A DNA stretch of 64,000 nucleotides. Origin: Bifidobacterium asteroides (GTDB lineage: Bacteria; Actinomycetota; Actinomycetes; Actinomycetales; Bifidobacteriaceae). Where the stretch lies: NCBI RefSeq assembly GCF_009683175.1, contig NZ_WKKW01000001.1, positions 248,001 to 312,000 on the forward strand, written 5' to 3'. Below, piece after piece: positions 60,742 through 64,000 of the stretch (position 1 is its first letter; each line of letters begins with the position of its first letter). The notes beneath the pieces were generated by a model. It was given only the letters and a program-made list of their open reading frames with translations. It had not been told where the DNA came from and searched no databases. Made by a program: the position numbers and the translations under genes.

Positions 60742-63327
60742 ATGCAGACAACGAATAAGGGATCCAGACTGATGGAACCTTCAGCCAAGAGTGTCTTGCT
60801 GACAGACTTGGCACGATGGGCCAGACGTCACGCCCTTGCACTGGCCTTCAGCCTCGGACTGATCCTGCTCAATCTGATCAGCTGGCTACTGATCTGGCTG
60901 CTGCGCATTCCTGGCAGAAACCGGCTGGGCATGCCTCTGTCCGATCTGATTATTCGTCAGGCCTCCCGACCCTTGCATGGACAGGGTCGGCCCTCGCTCT
61001 TGATCCAGTTTGCACGACTGCTGGTATCCCTGGTCATCACCCCGGGTCCTCTGCCGCTGGCTATCGACGTTGCCCTGGTGTTGGTAATGCTATGCATCGC
61101 AGAAACCAGGCTGGGGCGCAGGCGCACCGTGCTGGCAGCGGTCATCAGTGCCGTAGGCGGCGCGGCGGTCGGTCTGATCATCTGCTGGCTGATCAACGCC
61201 CTCCAGGATCATTGGGCCTGGTTCATCAAAGTGCCCATGTCGCTCAGCCCCATCATCCTGGTGGTCGGTTCCCTGATGGCATCCATCCCCTTCAGCGACT
61301 TCCTCTGGCGACGCAGGATTGCCACCATCGGTTACACAGCGCTGATCCTCATGGTGCTCTACACCGGCAATCCGGGTTCCTATTGCGCCCTGGCGGCAGC
61401 GCTGATCGGACACATGACAGGACACCTCTGGCACGGACCGGTCCAGGATGCCAATCCGCACGGCCATAGCGGATCCTACGAGACCCGCCACCTGCTGGGA
61501 GCGGTCGCCACGGTTCTGGCACTTGGCCCCTTGGTCACCGTTTCCTCCCGCATCCGCGCCGGCTTCCTCACCCCCCTGGGTACATTCATGGGCTCCAATA
61601 CAGGCGGAAGCGCTGCACTGTCTCGCTGCCTTGCAGAAAACAACCAGGTCAGCTGCTACGCCCACTACGGCCTGGTCGCCGGCCACGCCCCCACCGGCAT
61701 CTCCTCCCTGATCATGCCCACCCTGGTGATGCTGGTTGCGGCTTGGGGCATCTACCACGGCCGCCGGGTCGCCGCTGTCACCGGTGTGGTCCTCAACGCC
61801 CTGACCGTCGTCATGGCCCTGCTCTATTTCCTGGTATTCCCACTGACCATCGGCGAAGGGCTGCCCCAGGCCATCCGTCACGGCGCCATCCCCTCCCTGC
61901 TGATCATCACCCTGCCGCCGCTGATTCTCAGCTGGTTCCTGGTGCGAAACCTGGGAATCTTCCTTGTGCGGACCAAGACTTCACGTCTACAACTGGGCTG
62001 GGCAGCCATCGTCCTGGCCTTCCTGGCCACCGCCATGGGTTACATGGCCTTCACTGCCATCAGTCCCGGCTCCTTCAACCCCCGACCCACCACCAGCAGA
62101 GCACTCTCCCAGCTGCCTTCGCTCTATCTGCCCAATGGAGTGGCTTCACGCTTCCTTCCAGCCCTGGTGCCGCGTACCCCCACGGGGAGAATGGTCAGCC
62201 ATGGAATAGGGCTGATCTTCTGGCTGGTGGTTCTGGTGGTTCTGCTCTCCTGGATGCGCAGCTCGGTCATCCAGAATGGCAGCGAACGCCAGGAGGCTGA
62301 CAAGCTGGTCGAGTACGGTGGCGAAAGCATGTCCTTCATGACCACCTGGGAGGGCAACAGCTACTGGTTCTCCCCCAGCGGCCACTCTGGCATCGCCTAC
62401 CGGCTTTTGCACGGCATAGCCTTGACCACCACTGGCCCATTCGGCGACCCTGAGGAGTATGCGGACGACTTGGACGAATTCACGCGCTTCTGCAACACCC
62501 ACTCCTGGTCACCGGTCTTCTACAGCGTCCACAAGCCCCAACGTGATCTGCTGGCCGCACGTGGCTGGTCCACTTTGACAGTCGGCACAGAGATGGTGGT
62601 CACCCCCAGTCTTTGGCAGACCAAAGGCAAAAAGTGGCAGGATATTCGCACAGCCATCAACAAGGCCAAGCGAGACAACATCACCGATGTGCTGACCACA
62701 TTCAACGATGCCTCCTGGGACGTCCAATCGCAGATTGTGGACATCTCCGAGCAATGGGCCGAACTCAAAGCGCTGCCTGAGATGAAATTCACCCTGGGTG
62801 GCCTTGATGAACTGAGGGACCCGCGAATGGCCATCCTCTACGCGGTAGATGACCGGGGCAAAGTATTGGCCGTGACCAGCTGGATGCCGACCTACCGCCA
62901 GGGTCAGGTGATCGGCTGGACTCTGGACTTCATGAGGCACAGGACCGACAGCCCCAATGGAATCATGGAGTTCCTGATCGCACGGATGGCCGAACGGCTA
63001 CGCGACCAGGGCACGGCGGAATTCATGAGCCTGTCGGCCGCTCCCCTGGCCGGCATGGACGGCGGCGAAGATCGGACCGCCTTCCTGCAGCATGCCCTGC
63101 ATATGGTAGCCGACCTGATGGAACCGGCCTATGGCTTCCGATCGCTCTTCTTCTTCAAGAAGAAGTTCCAGCCCAGCGAGCACCCGGTCTATATCTGCTA
63201 TCCTGACCCTGCCCAGCTGGCCCAAATCGGACTGGCCGTGGTCCAGGCCTACCTGCCTAATCTCAAGGCTTCGCAGGCCTGGGATGCCATCAAGACCATC
63301 ATGCCCAAGGGCCGGGAGAATCACTGA
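60742..63327 (+). CDS. MprF-like aminoacyl-lipid synthase (DUF2156)
   Basis: An 861-residue protein. The N-terminal 540 or so residues hold many hydrophobic spans and probably a flippase-like membrane domain. The C-terminal soluble part is DUF2156: FMTTWEGNSYWFSPSGHSGI, then WSPVFYSVHKPQRDLLAARG, NKAKRDNITDVLT and GWTLDFMRHRTDSPNGIMEF. Such enzymes transfer amino acids from tRNA to phosphatidylglycerol, lowering surface charge. The ATG at 60742 has a weak ribosome site; 60772 is an alternative. It overlaps the fur stop by 29 bases. Confidence 0.88.
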   Translation: MQTTNKGSRLMEPSAKSVLLTDLARWARRHALALAFSLGLILLNLISWLLIWLLRIPGRNRLGMPLSDLIIRQASRPLHGQGRPSLLIQFARLLVSLVITPGPLPLAIDVALVLVMLCIAETRLGRRRTVLAAVISAVGGAAVGLIICWLINALQDHWAWFIKVPMSLSPIILVVGSLMASIPFSDFLWRRRIATIGYTALILMVLYTGNPGSYCALAAALIGHMTGHLWHGPVQDANPHGHSGSYETRHLLGAVATVLALGPLVTVSSRIRAGFLTPLGTFMGSNTGGSAALSRCLAENNQVSCYAHYGLVAGHAPTGISSLIMPTLVMLVAAWGIYHGRRVAAVTGVVLNALTVVMALLYFLVFPLTIGEGLPQAIRHGAIPSLLIITLPPLILSWFLVRNLGIFLVRTKTSRLQLGWAAIVLAFLATAMGYMAFTAISPGSFNPRPTTSRALSQLPSLYLPNGVASRFLPALVPRTPTGRMVSHGIGLIFWLVVLVVLLSWMRSSVIQNGSERQEADKLVEYGGESMSFMTTWEGNSYWFSPSGHSGIAYRLLHGIALTTTGPFGDPEEYADDLDEFTRFCNTHSWSPVFYSVHKPQRDLLAARGWSTLTVGTEMVVTPSLWQTKGKKWQDIRTAINKAKRDNITDVLTTFNDASWDVQSQIVDISEQWAELKALPEMKFTLGGLDELRDPRMAILYAVDDRGKVLAVTSWMPTYRQGQVIGWTLDFMRHRTDSPNGIMEFLIARMAERLRDQGTAEFMSLSAAPLAGMDGGEDRTAFLQHALHMVADLMEPAYGFRSLFFFKKKFQPSEHPVYICYPDPAQLAQIGLAVVQAYLPNLKASQAWDAIKTIMPKGRENH

Positions 63328-63742
63328 CGCCTGTCTGACTGGAGCGGTCCCGACAGCTGCTGCACAGGCCGTAGACCTCCAAGGTGTGCGAGGAGACCGT
63401 AAAGCCATGTTCAGCTGCCACGGCCTTCAGCCAGCCATCGTCGGGCGGGCTGATTTCGACGGTCCTGCCGCAGTGTTCACAGACCAGATGGTGATGGTGC
63501 CTCCGCTGGGCCAGGCAGACCCGGTAGAGGCGAATGCCTCCGTGCTCGATGCAGTCCAGGCTGCCGGACATATGCAGGGAGCCCAGCTGACGGTAGACCG
63601 TGGCCAAGCCGATTCGCTGGCCCGAGTCGCGAAGAAGCCTGTGCAGCTCCTTGGCTGAGACGAAATCGTTCTGGGCCTGAAGAACCCTCCAGATGGCGTT
63701 CTTCTGCCGCGTCCGGCGGCCGACGGATGAGCCAGCGTTCAT
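63299..63742 (-). CDS. Fur-family regulator
   Basis: A 147-residue metalloregulator. The winged-helix N-terminal part includes RTRQKNAIWRVLQAQNDFVS and GLATVYRQLGSLHMSGSLD. The metal-binding half has RRHHHHLVCEHCGRTVEI, with a CxxC in CEHC and another in CSSC. The ATG at 63742 follows AAGGAG at 11 bases. It may respond to zinc (Zur) or iron (Fur). The Fur/Zur-like box 4 kb away is a possible target. It is convergent with, and overlaps, the aminoacyl-lipid synthase gene. Confidence 0.92.
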   Translation of the reverse strand: MNAGSSVGRRTRQKNAIWRVLQAQNDFVSAKELHRLLRDSGQRIGLATVYRQLGSLHMSGSLDCIEHGGIRLYRVCLAQRRHHHHLVCEHCGRTVEISPPDDGWLKAVAAEHGFTVSSHTLEVYGLCSSCRDRSSQTGVSDSPGPWA

Positions 63743-63811
63743 GATTAGACACACTCCTTGGGCTCCACCAAGCCTACATCCGGATTGCCGGTACAGATGT
63801 GAGGATTCGGT

Positions 63812-64000
63812 TCAGTCCAGGTCGGACCAGCAGCCTGTGGCCTCCAGATCCTTGGCTGTCCGCTCCGGATCGTCGGTCAGCACCGTCAGATGCCCCATCT
63901 TGCGGTCAGTGCGCACTTCGGCCTTGCCGTAATCATGCAGGTACCATTCGGGGTGCTCACCAAGCAGCCTTCTGACCGGGGCCACATGCTGGCCCAGAAC
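63812..64000 (-). CDS. purK: N5-carboxyaminoimidazole ribonucleotide synthase, C-terminal part (cut by window edge)
   Basis: The last 62 codons run from base 64000 to the TGA at 63812-63814. The sequence reads YLHDYGKAEVRTDRKMGHLT and then VLTDDPERTAKDLEATGC, matching the C-terminal end of PurK (YGK, R-RKMGH-T). The 5' part, with ATP-binding domains, lies beyond the window. It suggests that purE/purK are neighbours of the purine block on the other side. Confidence 0.9.
   Translation of the reverse strand, partial: VLGQHVAPVRRLLGEHPEWYLHDYGKAEVRTDRKMGHLTVLTDDPERTAKDLEATGCWSDLD

Overview
The window looks like a chromosomal segment of a Bifidobacterium or close relative in the Bifidobacteriaceae. 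Evidence for this is the GC-rich, codon-biased core genes, an actinobacterial ARC-type AAA ATPase, an actinobacterial PriA without helicase motifs, a NusB with an acidic tail, a single-chain PurL/PurQ fusion, and the str operon order rpsL-rpsG-fusA-tuf. A host-associated (for example insect-gut) species is possible, but the sequence alone does not prove it.

Layout: (1) 1-16.3 kb is a conserved core block, almost all on the minus strand. Read in transcription order from the right it is efp-nusB, carA-carB-gmk, then rpoZ-metK-priA-HAD phosphatase-fmt-ARC ATPase. ilvD is the only plus-strand gene and sits between gmk and rpoZ. (2) 16.4-20.9 kb is the str operon (rpsL with a TTG start, rpsG, fusA, tuf). 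(3) 21.6-24.3 kb holds a DUF488 gene and an overlapping trio (YwiC-like membrane protein, hypoxanthine-DNA glycosylase type enzyme, ASCH protein), then tRNA-His. (4) 24.3-31.6 kb is an accessory, decaying region. It has a mobile-element type protein, a frameshifted LysE exporter, a truncated DUF3737 gene, a VOC protein, a carboxymuconolactone decarboxylase gene with a stop at a conserved Trp, an intact flavin oxidoreductase, an internally deleted aldo/keto reductase, two frameshifted genes (CBU_0592-like and ACT domain), and a lysine/serine-rich membrane protein. (5) 32-37.4 kb has the three-subunit proton-translocating transhydrogenase pntAA-pntAB-pntB, a threonine aldolase family enzyme and a zinc alcohol dehydrogenase. 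(6) 37.6-41.1 kb is a lantibiotic-resistance style module: histidine kinase, response regulator and a divergent ABC transporter. It is followed by a GT4 glycosyltransferase. (7) 42.4-45.9 kb is a methionine ABC importer (metN-metI and two metQ paralogues). (8) 46-55.9 kb is a purine block: purT, purC, purLQ fusion, purF, purM, purD, with purK starting at the right edge. (9) 55.9-63.8 kb carries envelope and metal genes: a LtaS-like phosphoglycerol transferase, a zinc-binding lipoprotein, a membrane esterase plus MprF-like aminoacyl-lipid synthase pair, and a Fur/Zur regulator.

How the genes work together: carAB, the pur genes and gmk supply pyrimidine and purine nucleotides. metK, the Met importer and fmt connect methionine uptake with SAM and initiator tRNA. 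The transhydrogenase balances NADH and NADPH. The late envelope genes probably alter cell-surface charge. Several regulatory elements are visible: a possible attenuator before carA, a terminator between purC and purLQ, a perfect palindrome over the pnt -35, tandem 11-bp repeats before the ABC operon, and a Fur/Zur-like box before the zinc lipoprotein gene.

I did not find a clear new biological system. The strongest unusual signals are the cluster of lesions at 25.8-30.3 kb (three of them single-base losses in short G or C runs), the regulatory elements above, and the esterase/aminoacyl-lipid synthase pair.
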